Counted from the stretch's first letter, positions 1 through 12,147 are shown. The stretch is DNA of 64,000 nt from Ambrosia x helenae (GCA_030844895.1 CM061224.1:72610567-72674566); one strand, 5' to 3'. A program made the numbers and translations. Notes: a model not told the origin generated them from the sequence alone.

Positions 1-1690
1 ACCACCGTCCACCACAACCACCCACCACCACCGTCCACCACCACCACCCACCACCACCACGGTCCACCACCATGACCCACCACTGTCTACCACCACGGTC
101 CACCACCACCACCATCCACCACCTACCACCACCCACCACCACCACCACCACCGTACACCACCCACCACCACCACCGTCCACTACCACCATCCACCACCAC
201 CACCCACCACCACCGTCCACCACCACCACCGTCCACCATAACCACCCACCACCACCACCCACCACCACCACCACCCACCACCACCACCACCGTCCACCAC
301 CACCCAACCACCACCACCACCCACCACCGTCCACCACCACCATCCACCACCACCACCACCGTCCACCACCACTGTCCACCACCACCACGATCCACCACCA
401 CCACCCACCACCACCACCACTGTCCACCACAACCCACCACCACCACCCACCACCACCAACCACCACCGTCCTCTACCACCCACCACCACCACCACCACGA
501 TCCACCACCACCACCCACCACTGTCTACCACCACCATGGTCCACCCACCACCGTCCACCACCATCACGGTCCGCCACCACCTACCACCGTCTACCACCAA
601 CCACCACCACCACCGTACACCACCACCCATCACCCAGCACCACCACCGTCCACTACCACCATCCACCACCACCGTCCACCACCATCCACCACCGTACACC
701 ACCACCACAACCCATCACCCACCACCACCACCGTCCACTACCACCATCCACCACCACCGTCCACCACCATCCACCACCGTACACCACCACCACCACCCAT
801 CACCCACCACCACCACCGTCCACTACTACCATCCACCACCACCGTCCACCACCATCCACCACCGTACACCACCACCACCACCCATCACCCACCACCACCA
901 CCGTCCACTACCACCATCCACCACCACCACCACCACCACCCACCACCCACCACCACCACCGTCCACTACCACCATCCACCACCACCACCCACCACCACTG
1001 TCCACCACCACCACTGTCCACCACAACCACCCACCACCACCACCCACCACCACCACCACCACCACCTACCACCACCGTCCACCACCCACCCACCACCACC
1101 ACCCACCACCGTCCACCACCACCATCCACCACCACCACCGTCCACCACCACCACGATCCACCAACACCACCCACCACCACCACCACTGTCCACCACAACC
1201 CACCACCACCACCCACCACCACCAACCACCACCGTCCACTACCACCCACCACCACCACCACCCACCACTGTCTACCACCACCATGGTCCACCCACCACCC
1301 TCCACCACCATCACGGTCCGCCACCACCTACCACCGTCTACCACCACCCACCAGCACAACTGTACATCACCCACCACCACCACCGTCCACTACCACCATC
1401 CACCACCACCGTCCACCACCATCCACCACCACCGTCCACCACCATCCACCACCACCGTACACCACCACCACCACCACCACCCATCACCCACCACCACCAC
1501 CGTCCACTACCACCATCCACCACCACCACCACCGTCCATCACCACCACCCATCCACCACCACCACCACCCACCACCCACCACCACCACCCACCACCGTCC
1601 ACCACCACCACCACCGTCCACCACCACCCACCACCCACCACCACCACCCACCACCACCATGGTCCACCACCACTGTCGACCACCTGACTG
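1..1690. repeat. CCA-rich minisatellite / satellite-like array
   Basis: The whole stretch is built from CCACCA and CCACCGTCCACCACC type units with occasional CCATCC, CGTACACC, CCCATCACC and TGTCTACC variants. A subunit of about 84 bp recurs near 640, 724 and 808 and again near 1378. A longer block recurs at a distance of 747 bp: the stretch around CCATGGTCCACCC at 534 reappears at 1281. Long open frames exist on both strands (His/Pro/Thr-rich on plus, Trp/Val/Gly-rich on minus) simply because the units are multiples of three and lack stops; they are not genes. The left edge is cut by the window. Confidence 0.93.
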
Positions 1691-1895
1691 CTGTAAAAAA
1701 TCAGTTTATTTCAGCAGCCTGCAGACATTAACAAACAAACAATCTTCTTCTTGCAGACTGCAGACCTTTGGTCCACCTCTTCTCCTTCAGATGTCTGCAG
1801 ATGTGGTCCGCAGACTACAGACCTTTTCCTGCAGAAAAAACAAACAGCACCTAATTGATGAAAGAAGACGAAGGTAATATTATTTGTTGATGTTT
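1691..1895. other. Spacer with repeated CTGCAGAC motifs
   Basis: Short stretch between the CCA array and the retrotransposon-derived block. CTGCAGAC or TCTGCAGA occurs several times (near 1720, 1758, 1795, 1810). I see no coding sequence. Confidence 0.5.
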
Positions 1896-2206
1896 GCAGG
1901 ATATCAGAAGAATCAAAAAAGGAACACAAGGATATAGCGTCAAAAGCAGTTACCATATTATTTATATATTGTAGCCAAAATTTGATGCCAACCCCTGGCT
2001 TCATCCAAAACCAGGACCCATCCACCAGGGGTCGACATCTACAGTCCACGTCAGAAGAGGATTTGGGGCTTCGTCTTGAAACCAAGATCCCTCCACCCCA
2101 AACCTTTCATTGTTCATACATGCATAAAAGAAAAACTGTTCAAGTGTTTACAACCACAACCTACCATAAAAACAACCACACGAACTCTAAAAAAGTGGGC
2201 TCTGGC

Positions 2207-3922
2207 CTAGGCAATATATCTTTCATCGCCCACTTGAAGGTCTTTCACCACAACTGCCACCTTAGCCTCTGCCTCCTTCACCCCAGCATCCTCAGGATCC
2301 TTCGGTGCATCTTCAAGATGTATAACAGGGACACGCTCATAAACCACATCTTTTCAACCAAGGATCTTGATTTTTTCCTTCCAAGCTTCGACATCCCATT
2401 CCTCCTATTTGAAGCCAGAATCCTTAGCTTGGAGGGCCATTTTCACTATAGCCTGTAAGACAGAAATGCTGACAAACCTCATAAGCCCGTCTCTATATTC
2501 CTCCATTTCCTTCTCCTGATTCAACACCACCTGGGCATGTTAAGACTTCACTTGCTTCACTTCAGCCTCCACCTGGTCCAACTTCTTCTCAAGATATTTT
2601 CTTTTGTCATGAGCAATCTTCTGAACATCCTCAAGTTTGGTCTGGACATCATGAAGCTCTTTGGCAACAGCATCCAAAGATTTCAGCAAGTATTCATGAC
2701 CCTGCCAAAGAAAGGAGAAAAGGTAAGTATCTCATCTTAGAAATTTTTAACTAATATAAATATTCCAATGCCAACTTCAGGATAGCATTATACCTGGAGT
2801 GGGAACTGAGAAATCTTGTTCAAAACCTCCTCAAAACTAAGATCCTCGAAAATAACGATTTCCTGGGCAATAGCAGAAGCAGTAGTGGTCTTCCTCTTTT
2901 TAAAGGAAGTTGCAGCCCTGGACTTAGGAAGACTGGAAGGAGGACTGGCCATCTTGGAACTTGATGGCAAGGTAAGCTTAGTTTCCTTCACATCCAAACT
3001 GTCAATATCATCTAAATCGAAAGAGGCAGGCTTTTTAGCTAACAAATGACAAACACGGGATTAGTCAAATAACCAACATAGAAGACATCTTCAAGATGTA
3101 TTAGAAGATTATTACCAGACATCTTGGTAACTTGAATAGCGGTATGACTTTCTTCTACTGCGAAGGTTCTTGCAGAAACAGGTAATTCAAATACTGCTTT
3201 ACACCTCGAATAATCTTCGTCCAGGGGAGAAACAAGCTTTGCAAGTGAAGCACCTGTTAAACGAAAAATTTTCAAAACATCAATGACATCCTCAGGATAT
3301 CACTAAAAAATTTCTTTTTTCATAAAGCATCCTGAAAAAACTTTACCACTTTTTAACCAAGAAAAAGGAATCTCATCCCCAAAAGGAATTGAACTCCTCT
3401 TCACAATGAAAAATTTTGATCTCCAAGATTTTTCAGACTTGACAACATTGAACCAAAAAGCAGGATCCTTGTTTATAAGTTGGAGAATATAACCATGTGA
3501 ACCGTGTGTTCTCAGCTTATATATATGAGAAAGGTCCCTTATCTGAAGATGGATGCCATGGTTTTAATCGATCCTGTTACAGACCATGAGGATTCTCCAT
3601 ATTTCAGGCATAGCCTGAGCATAAGCTATCCCTGTCACATCAAAGAAATCTTTGATGAACGTTGGGAAGGGATACTTGAGACCTAGGGAGAAAGGCAGAT
3701 ACATGATACAAACCCATGTGGAAGTTGCAAAATCAGATTTTGCACTTGGGTCGTAGGGACGAAACTCAGCAGAACTTGGGAAAGCCCCTAAGTCCTTTAG
3801 AGCTTGTATGTCCCTGTCGTTAAAGGAACAGACTTCCTAATTAGGATGACACAAGAGATTTTGAGGAATGAAATCTTTGAGACTTCAACACTCCCAGAAG
3901 CTCTAGTAGCTCTTTTCCCCAT
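2207..3922 (-). pseudogene. Antisense spliced ORF of a Tat-type Ty3 element, copy 1 (decayed)
   Basis: Second copy of the gene at 6458-8158, recognised by exon-by-exon similarity. Deduced exons on the minus strand: 3922-3347, 3253-3116, 3038-2794 and 2701-2207, each joined by GT and AG. Exons 2 and 3 are 138 and 245 nt, exactly as in copy 2, although the sequences differ clearly. Exon 1 has lost one base and has a TAG where copy 2 has a Glu codon, so the frame is broken early; exon 4 is also disturbed. Exon 3 carries the basic stretch FKKRKT and an acidic FDLDDIDS motif; exon 4 would encode a charged coiled coil. In Tat-lineage elements such as Retand and Grande, extra ORFs lie between pol and the 3' LTR, often antisense; the position here, just upstream of LTR A, agrees. 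It is a relic, not a working gene. Confidence 0.7.
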
Positions 3923-4206
3923 CTTCAGGATTTTACTAATATTTTTGCAGGTGTGAGAGAAAATAAGAATGAGAAGACAAAGAAATTACCTTCTTTAAAA
4001 AGATCAGATATGATTATAAAGTAGAAGGAGAACTCTAGATATAGAGGGCAGAAGATGACCATGTGTAACGGTCATCACTTGATCATCGTCGAAAAAGTAG
4101 TCGTTATCCTGACAAGACGTCCCATCAGATTATTAGATAAGATTTGTGGTTAAAAAATATTATTACCTTAGAAGATATTAACGGTAACATATTTTTTGGA
4201 GACATT
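3923..4206. other. Pre-LTR spacer with polypurine-like tract
   Basis: Non-coding stretch between the start of the antisense ORF (copy 1) and LTR A. It ends in TTTTTTGGAGACATT directly before the TGTTGG of LTR A. The equivalent site before LTR B reads TTTTTGGGGACAAT, a better polypurine tract. This places the antisense ORF immediately 5' of a 3' LTR in plus orientation. Confidence 0.5.
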
Positions 4207-5151
4207 TGTTGGTAGTGAAAATCCTCAGGATGATTTTACCTCATATCCTTAGTATAGCATCCTCAGGGTGCTGAAGGACTCGACAGACTTCAGGATGTAA
4301 CTTAATTTTAGCATGTGCACATCCTGAGGATGGACTAACAAATTATCTTTCTATGATATGATTTCAGGTATGATTAAACTATAATATGGACTTGTAACCT
4401 CTTTATAACGTCTATATTATGGTACTCACTCAGAGATGGAAGAGTTACACTTGCAAGCCAAAGTCCAAGCTCGAAGAAGGACTCAAAGTTGTAACCGAAA
4501 TGCATTGAATATCGGCAAAGAACTAGGAAACAAGTGCTACAACGACTATATTTAGTTGAAATAGCTACAACGATCACCTAAAGCCTTCAAGGAACTTAAC
4601 TAACTAGCGGATTACATGGGATCTCTCGTTTGCTTTCATGTAATTATAAATTGGGGTGATTGACGAGAATAAGAAATAGAACATACACCTGAACGACACA
4701 TACACTCTGCTGCTCATAGAAAACTCACACACTTAGCACAAATCATTGTAATCTTAGTACACTCGTCACTCATTCATCCAAAGTTGTACCATTTTTTACA
4801 TTATTAATATTAACAAACAAAGGCGGGAGCCTAGACTCCTCCCGAGGTTTTATGCCGGCGATCATCAATTGATCAAGGGCTTTGCTCGTACATCGAGTGT
4901 TGTTCTTTGTGTTTTAGTACTTTGCTTACTTATTCCTTGAATCTGCTAATAGTTACATCCTCAGGATACAACTGTCCATCCTCAACTTTACCTTAGCCAT
5001 CCCGAGCATAGTTGTCATATTATTGTTTATTTATTCTTATAAGTCACCATCTTGAAAATAACACTGATTTTTTACTATACTAGCACTTTACCTCACTTTT
5101 ACTAATTTGGAAAACAAAGTTATTTCTAGCAAGTAATTTTTGACCAAAACA
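4207..5151 (+). repeat. LTR A of a Tat-type Ty3 retrotransposon
   Basis: Starts TGTTGGTAGTGAAAATCC and ends TTTTTGACCAAAACA. The whole length is matched in LTR B (from 8445, split by insertions, ending 15455): the ATCCTCAGGAT motif after the start, a TATAAAT box at 4645-4651, the GGCGATCATCAA segment near 4857 and the TAATTTTTGACC end. Divergence between A and B is clear by eye, so the element is old. Directly after the LTR comes an integrase fragment instead of a primer binding site. Confidence 0.75.
4645..4651 (+). promoter_or_regulatory. Probable TATA box of LTR A
   Basis: TATAAAT in the middle of the LTR; the matching site in LTR B is TATAAATA at 9739-9746. Conservation in both copies supports a promoter role while the element was active. 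Confidence 0.5.
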
Positions 5152-5410
5152 GCCGCCTATCAACAAAGGATAGCCAAAGCCTACAACATGAATATAAGGA
5201 TAAGAAGGTTCCAAGTAGGAGATTTGATCTTAAGGAAAGCTTTCCAAAACACTACCAAAGCAAGTGATGGCAAATTAGCTCCTAAGTGGGAAGGACCCTA
5301 CTTGATCGATTCTAAGGCTGGAAAAGGAGCATATTGGCTCTAGGCTATGGAAGGTGAAATTCTACCAAGGTCTTGGAATGCAATCCATATTAAATATTAT
5401 CACATATGAG
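5152..5410 (+). pseudogene. Ty3 integrase C-terminal fragment
   Basis: The reading starting at about 5152 gives AAYQQRIAKAYN, then FQVGDLILRKAF and APKWEGPYLIDS, which is the typical C-terminal end of plant Ty3 integrases of the Tat/Athila group. A TAG at 5341-5343 interrupts it, and the following codons (AMEGEILPRSWNAIH) continue the family pattern in the same frame to a TGA at 5408-5410. The N-terminal domain and catalytic core are missing: the fragment joins directly to the end of LTR A. It marks the sense strand of the element as plus and the position of the end of pol. Non-functional. Confidence 0.8.
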
Positions 5411-6457
5411 GCATGAAATTTTTCTATTTACATGTTATTTTCTTAAATGATTTCACAACTAAATATGGTCTAGTATATAGTCCATCTTTAGAATTTTTCA
5501 GTTCTATCCTGAAGATGCAACTTTGAAGACTAGAGGGTTGGCCACCCTCTTTTACGATAAGGTGTCTGACACCTTCCTAAGGTTTAAAGGTTTTCACCTT
5601 TCACATTGGGTTAGCAACCCCGCATGGAGCGCACGTTATTCATCTATATCTTCAGGATGGTGGGACCAGTTCATGTAAAAGTGGCTGACAATTTCATCAT
5701 TTTTGGAATATACATTGAATCCCTAAGGTTTAGACATTTTTCAATGTCTCTTTCTCGTACTTGGCCTAGACGCCAGTGGCCTTGACGCCAGTTATACTTG
5801 GCTTTGTCGCCAGTCACCCTTAAGATTATACATCAGTATGGGTTTGACCCAGTTTATATAAGGCCTTGTCGCTAGTATTATAACTATGTTTACCTTTATA
5901 CAGGTTATTATCAAAAGTTATTAATCCTTTCTTGAAAAGGGAAAAAATTATTTAAGTCTATCTTGAAGGTGCAACACTGGGGACATCCTCAGGATGATGA
6001 AGACTATCCTAAGGATGTAACAGGAACTGGGGACATCCTCAGGATGTTATTATTGTTAAGACTGTTCTTATCATACTTTGAAGACCGGTTGTTGAATTGG
6101 GATAAAAGTATAACTTATCTCATTCTTTTACACTTATCATTTGGTAATGTTTTCAGGATATCAAAGGAATAAAGAAGAGAACACAAGGATGTAGCGTCAA
6201 AACAGATTATTATTTTATTTATTCATAGTTCAAAATTGATGTCAACCCCTGGCTTCATCCTAATCCAGGACCCATCCACAGGGGTCAACATCTATGGTCT
6301 AGGTCAAGAGAAAGGCTTGGGGCTTCGTCTTGAAAACCAAGATCCCTCCAGCCCAAATCTTTCATTATTTACACATACATAAAAATAAATTGTTTGAAAT
6401 TGTTCACAAGATACCATCATAAAACAACCACAAAATTCTAAAAAAGCGGGCTCAGAC
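5411..6457 (+). other. Spacer between pol end and antisense ORF, with short degenerate repeats
   Basis: No gene. Near 5760-5880 a unit of about 20 bases containing GCC(A/T)(A/T)GACGCCAGT or TTGTCGCCAGT recurs four times. CATCCTCAGGATG, an almost perfect palindrome, occurs at 5990 and 6029. From about 6163 the sequence matches 1895 onward, the region 3' of the antisense ORF copy 1. This fits the repeat-prone untranslated region known between pol and the 3' LTR of Tat elements. Confidence 0.55.
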
Positions 6458-8158
6458 CTAGTCTTTACATCCTTCATTGCCCACTTGAAACTCCTTGGCT
6501 ACAACAGCTTCCTCCAACACAGGTTCCATGGCTGCATCCTCAGGATCAGCATCAGGAATAGGCTCATACGCCACGTCTTTTCCTCCCAAGCTTTTAATCT
6601 TCTCCTGCAAGGCTTCAATAACACAATCCTCCTGCTTGAAGTTGGGATCCTTGGCTTGTAGGGCCATCCTCACCTTAGCTTGGAGAATAGAAACCGTGGT
6701 AGATGTCACGAGCCCTTGCCTATATTCCTCCATCTCCTTCTCATGCCCCTGCATCACCTTAGCTTGCTCAGTCTTCACCAGTTTAAGCTCAGTTTTCACC
6801 ATGCCAAGTTCCTTCTTAAGATGTTTGCTCTTATCCTGAGCAGTCTTCTTCGCCTCTTCTAGCTTGGCCTTGGTGTTGTTCATCTCTATAGCTACCTCAT
6901 CCAGGGACTTCAGTAGATATTCATGTCCCTACAAGAAAAAGAAAACAGGTGATTATTTCATCTTTAATATATATACAAATATGTTGTGCCATTTTCATGA
7001 TAGCCTCATACCTGAAGAGTAAACTGGGAAATCTTGCCCAAGATTTCATCAAAGTTGAGACGCTCAAAAGGAGAAGTCTCTTGGGCAGAAGCAGAAGTAG
7101 TGGCAGTCTTCCTTTTCTTGGAAGAAGCATGAGCCTTAGGCTTGGGAACAGCAGGAGGAGAGCTTGTCATCCTGGAGCTGGATGGAGAAGTGACCGTGGT
7201 TGCCTTGACATCCTGACTGTCAATGTCGTCAAGGTCGAAGAAGGCATATTTCTTTGCTAAGAAAAGTAAAGAAACACAGGTTTAGACAAGTACACATAAC
7301 AAGATATAAAACATCCTCATGATGTAACAGGTGATACTTACCAGACATCTCTATGGCTTGGATAGTGGTGTAACTCTCTTCTGTTTCAAAGGTTCTAGCT
7401 TTCTCAGGCAAATCTAAAAAAGCTTTGTATCTGATGAAAGAATCAATCAAAGGAGGAGCAAGCTTAGAGAATGGAGTACCTGTCACATAAAAAATTTTAG
7501 AATGTTAGTGATATCCTTAGGATATAACTACAAAATCCTTTTTATCCTAAAAATAAACTTTATGATTTTGAAAAACTTTACCACTTTATAACCAAGACAT
7601 AGGGATATCATCCACATAAGGAATGGAATCTCTCTTTACAAAGAAAAATTTAGGCTTCCAGGACCTGTCAGATTTGATAACATTGAACAGGACTGGAGGG
7701 TCTTTATGTATAAGTTGAAGAACATAGCGGTTGGAGCCTTGAGTTTTCAGCTTATAAAGATAAGACAGGTCACCAATCTGAAGATTGATGCCATGATTCT
7801 CAATGATCTTATTACAGACCATTAAGATCCTCCATATTTCAGGCATGGCTTGGGCGTATGCCATCCTAGTCACATCAAAGAACTCTTTGATGAACGGAGG
7901 GAATGGATACTTTAATCCAAGAAGAAAAGGCAGGTATAGAAAGCAGACCCATACTGAGGATGTAAAATCAGATTTTGCACCCAGATCATAGGGGCGAAAC
8001 TCTGCAGAACTAGGGAAGGCCCCTAAGTCCTTCAAAGTTTGTATGTCCCTATCAGTAAAGGAACAGATCTCTTGTTCTGGATTGCTTAACAGGTTCTGAG
8101 AGGTGAAATCCTTTGGGACTCCAACACTCCCAGAAGATCTGGTTGTTTTCTTGCCCAT
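6458..8158 (-). pseudogene. Antisense spliced ORF of a Tat-type Ty3 element, copy 2 (nearly intact)
   Basis: Four exons on the minus strand: 8158-7582, 7479-7342, 7256-7012 and 6928-6458, all with GT donors and AG acceptors and compatible phases, giving about 476 codons. Exon 1 starts MGKKTTRSSGSVG and holds the segment YPFPPFIKEFFDVTRM through RSWKPKFFFVKRD, which resembles the 'putative gypsy type transposon' domain (Pfam Transposase_28). Exon 3 holds FFDLDDIDSQ and a basic KKRKT, a possible nuclear signal. Exon 4 is a charged coiled coil (EEAKKTAQDKSKHLKKE...) ending GNEGCKD. The single defect is a TAA at 7588-7586, six bases before the first donor; copy 1 has AAA there. It lies antisense between the end of pol and LTR B. 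Function of this ORF class is unknown to me. The defect may be a real mutation or a base error. Confidence 0.75.
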
Positions 8159-8444
8159 CTTCAGAATATTTTCGTAAAAATTTTGAAGAAATTAGAGAAA
8201 ACAGGAAAGAAGAAGATATGAATTACCTTTTCAGATAATCTTGTGTGATTATAAAGGAGAAAATAAAGGCCTAGATATATGTGGAAGAAAGTGATAAGGT
8301 GTAACGGTCATCATGAAAAATCAGCCCGAAAACTAGTCGTTGTCAATCCTGACAAGTGCCTAATCAACCTTAGGGATAAGCTTGAAGCATTAAAAATATT
8401 ATAACTGTTAGAGATATTAACGGTAACATATTTTTGGGGACAAT
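8159..8444. other. Pre-LTR spacer with polypurine tract
   Basis: Matches 3923-4206. Ends TTTTTGGGGACAAT before the TGTTGG of LTR B, a plausible polypurine tract for plus-orientation reverse transcription. Confidence 0.55.
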
Positions 8445-8816
8445 TGTTGGTCGTGAAATCCTCAGGATGGATTTACCTTGAATATTCGGTGTGACATACT
8501 CAGGATAGTGAAGAACTAAGCAGACTTCAGGATGTAACAACATTCTGACCCATGTGCATCCTGAGCATAGACTAACGAATTATCTTGTTCTAATATTATT
8601 GATGGTACAATCAATCAATGATAAAGACTTGTAACTCTTCTTCAACGGCTATATAGTCTAACTAAGTCAAAGAGCTTGAAGATACAGGAGTTCTACGCGT
8701 AAAACAAAGTCCAAGCCTAAAGAATAGGTCAAAGTGTAACCGTCAAGTGTTGAATGCTAGGCGAAAAAGGTGGAAATTGTTATACCAACGAATACTTTAG
8801 TTGAAACAGCTCCAAC

Positions 8817-9656
8817 TAGGGCTGAGCAATTCACGGTTCGGAACCGAAGAACCCACGCAGAACCGCTAGATCCGAACCGTATTCTTGTATTTAGGGTTCG
8901 GTTCCGGTTCTTAAAGTTTAGTGAAAACGGTTCCCGGTTCGGTTCGGTTCAGAACCGCGGTTCTGCTTAAAGAACCGCTAGAACCGGTTTAGGTTAAAAC
9001 TTTAAATATTATATTTAAAACCCCATTAATTTAGTGAGATTTTCCAAGTACTTTGTATACCGACTATCCACATTTTCAATTCCCAAGTTTAATCTTTATA
9101 AAGAATACTTTTTGACTCATGTTAACTATATAATATCTAACAAACTTGTTGTGATAGGAGTTCCATTTGAATTATGTAATTTCTATAAAAACATATATAG
9201 TACAATAAAGGGAATGAAAATAGCTTAAGCCGAGAATCAACGCTTACAAATTCATTTATAAGGTGCACAGGTTGGCCTATAATATGTATCGGACAATGAT
9301 GTAGTATAACACGTGACATTAGGAATGCATGACACATATCATTCGTAGTGTCAAAATTACAATCAATGCATATATATGAGGTTGTTATTGGGCACTTCTA
9401 AACATGTATCATAGGTCCGTAATATGAGTAGGACACCACACTTTAGTTTACTAAAGTTGCCTTTGATTTAATTGTTAGTTTTAGGATTTAATTGACAACC
9501 GGTTCCGGCAAGAACCGTTTACACGAGAACCGTTTAACTCGGTTCTGAACCGAACCGGTAGGTTTTTATACGGTTCGGTTCCGATTCTTATATTTATCAC
9601 TAAATGGTACCGGTTCGGGTTGGTTCGCTCCGGTTCTGAACCGTTGCACACCCCTA
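8817..9656. mobile_element. Non-autonomous hAT element
   Basis: Starts TAGGGCTGAGCAATTC and ends GTTGCACACCCCTA: imperfect terminal inverted repeats of the TAGGGGTGTGCAA type. An exact 8-bp target duplication GCTCCAAC flanks it (8809-8816 and 9657-9664), which is diagnostic for hAT. Subterminal regions on both sides are dense in GGTTCGG / AGAACCG direct and inverted repeats (8830-8990 and 9490-9650), the usual site of transposase binding. The middle is AT-rich with no transposase. Inserted in LTR B. Confidence 0.92.
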
Positions 9657-10046
9657 GCTCCAACGGTCACCTGAAACAATCTAAATGCTCATTGAAGACG
9701 GTGGATATCATGGCATCTCTTGTTTACTTTCATGTAATTATAAATAGGGGCATGATGAATGAAAATAGGACACTTACACATTATCAAGCACTTGATACTA
9801 GCTAGCTAACACCTGATACTCTCTCTACTCACACACACAACACTACACAATCATTGTAATCATAGTTCATTCATCATACTTCCAAAGTTGTAACACTTTT
9901 TACCATTTTTAATATTAACAAACAAGGCATGGGCCTAGAATCCTCCCGAGGTTTTGTGTCGGCGATCATCAAGTGATCAAGGGCTTTCCTTGTACATCGA
10001 GTGTCTCTCTTCATTTACATTACAGTTACATCGACCTATCTTTGCA

Positions 10047-10402
10047 TGTAAGTCCAAGATCCTTCCGGGGTATCAAACAAACAATCGAGTGCGGAAAACA
10101 AGATTGAATGTGAAGAACAAAAGATTAAAACACAAATAAATCCCTTGTATTGCTGCTTCACCTTGCACACAATCTCAAGGATTGTCTGGTACAAGGTGGT
10201 GGCTTTAGAGTTACAAATGAAAGGTCTCTAATGTCTTGGAATGTCTAACCCTAAAATGAACTAGAACAAAACATTATATAGGGTTCACTAAAGCCTTGGC
10301 CCACATGGCCTGACCCAAGCCCATTAACTAAAACTTAGCCCAATGATAATAAACTTGCTTGATAAAGACAAGCGTAAACCTACACAATTTATGGGCCTTA
10401 CA
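10047..10402 (-). repeat. 3' LTR of the gag-only element
   Basis: Minus-strand LTR TGTAAGGCCC...GGACTTACA. Differs from the other LTR at only a few visible bases. The AGGGGGATAT tract abuts it on the internal side. Confidence 0.88.
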
Positions 10403-12087
10403 ATATCCCCCTAGGTTTATGCTGTCTTTATCATGGCTCAGTAGAAAGAAACTTCAAATCTTGATATTCCAAACTTGGGTTATTTCTTCTGCTCTCGGAG
10501 GCATACTTTTATTTTGATCATCATCAGCTTTTGCTTGAACATCTTGCTAAAAGAGAATGTGAGAGGAGGATTCTCAGAAGCTCTTTTCTTTGTCAATCTT
10601 CTCTTTCAAACAAATTCACAGTTACTTCTTAATTGTACTTTCATTGTCAAAAGATGATTAACTTCAAGTTCTTCTGACTCAGGTACATCTTCTCAGTGTT
10701 GTGATTCATGCTTGTCAGCAACTGGAACTCTTTCATTTTTCATCAACCCCTATTTCTTGATTTGTATAAATTCTGCAAATTCTCAGAATTTTGTAAGCAA
10801 ACAATTTATATAACAGAGGGTCCAGTATACACATGAACACCGAGTACATCCATGTACTTCCATTTTAATTTCTCAAAACCTGAATTTTGTTTGAGAATCA
10901 GTCAAATCCTCAAGAATGGTCAATTTTATAAAAGATAAACAAAATTAAAAATAAACCTCAAACTATTTACAGTGCATCTTTTTGTGAGAATCATGTGCAA
11001 GAAGATCATATCAACTTTGTTAAACTGTAGCACACCGTTATTATATATGTTCTGATAAACTTATTAAAGTGCCATAAAGCAGTCCAAGACGATTACCAGC
11101 ATCGTTTATCCACTTAAACAAACATACACACACGTCCTCAAATACGATATTTTTCTTATTTTCTTAACGTGTGTTAGACCAAAATAACTGTGTGTCCCAC
11201 ATCATGACATACCCCCGCGATCAAGGTATGCACAAAGCTTCTTCATAACAGGTGAGTATATTGTTGACATCTGTATGTTTTACAAGGTCAAGATCATCGG
11301 TGATCAGGTCTGCATATATCTGGATGCAACAAAGAGACCGATGGATTTCCGACCAGGGTTAGGGCAAATACCAAATTTTCGGTATGATTATCGCTTTAGG
11401 CTTTTGATTTGTGCCTTTAGCATGAATTCTCTTTGAGAATTTGGGTTTTGGCATTTTTTTATTACTCTTTTAAGATGTCATGACTGTACCTAGGTTAGCA
11501 TATATCTGGATGCAGCAAAAGGGCAGCCAGGACATCTCTAGATGTATCAACAATTTAAAGACCTGAAATGTCAGATTTTGGCAATCTATCAACGCAAGAT
11601 TTAAGACCATAAGATCATACGCCAATGATGTGTTACCCACAAGCTACATAATCCTTTATCTTTAGCGTGTTTTGGACTGAGTTCGTTATGCAATTTTCCT
11701 GCCGGTACATCATATAATGGAGCTGCAATCACACTTGATTTAATTTTCTTTTCGATTTTAAAGTGTGACAACTCAACAGCTGATGTACTATCATTTCTTC
11801 TTTTCGCACCATGAAATCTCATTTTCTGAATCTTCTATTGTTTTTGTATTTTTTCTGAGGATATATATCCCCCTAAATTTGTGCTTAAAATTGAAAATTT
11901 AAAGAACAAATTTACAACCTAAAATTAAGAAAAATCTTTTTGTGTTTTTCTAAAACCATTCTCGAATTAAAGACCAAAACAATTTTAGAAATTTAACGCA
12001 TCAGGTTTTGAGCGTACCTCTCTAGCTGATTTTACCTCCATTATCTCCTTCAAAGGAAACATACTCACTGTTTAAGAACTTAAAATA
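10403..12087 (-). other. Degenerate interior of the gag-only element
   Basis: AT-rich, no open frame that matches a pol domain. A motif CATATATCTGGATGCA occurs twice (near 11307 and 11500) about 190 bases apart. This is where integrase, reverse transcriptase and RNase H would be expected; they appear to be deleted or decayed beyond recognition. Confidence 0.5.
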
Positions 12088-12147
12088 AAAGTATATCAAA
12101 GAGATGTCACATGTCATGTGCGTGGAACAACCATTATCAACATACCA
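12088..12147 (-). pseudogene. Copia-type protease remnant
   Basis: Minus-strand reading from 12147 gives WYVDNGCSTHMTCDIS. Plant Copia proteases normally read WYVDSG-SRHM, with Asp-Ser/Thr-Gly as active site; here the Ser is replaced by Asn. It supports a Copia origin of the element. No open frame surrounds it. Confidence 0.6.

Noticed and set aside
72..1877. 601-codon His/Pro/Thr open frame and several Trp/Val/Gly frames on the other strand
   Set aside because: They follow from a CCA repeat whose length is a multiple of three; open on both strands, no domain, no start context.
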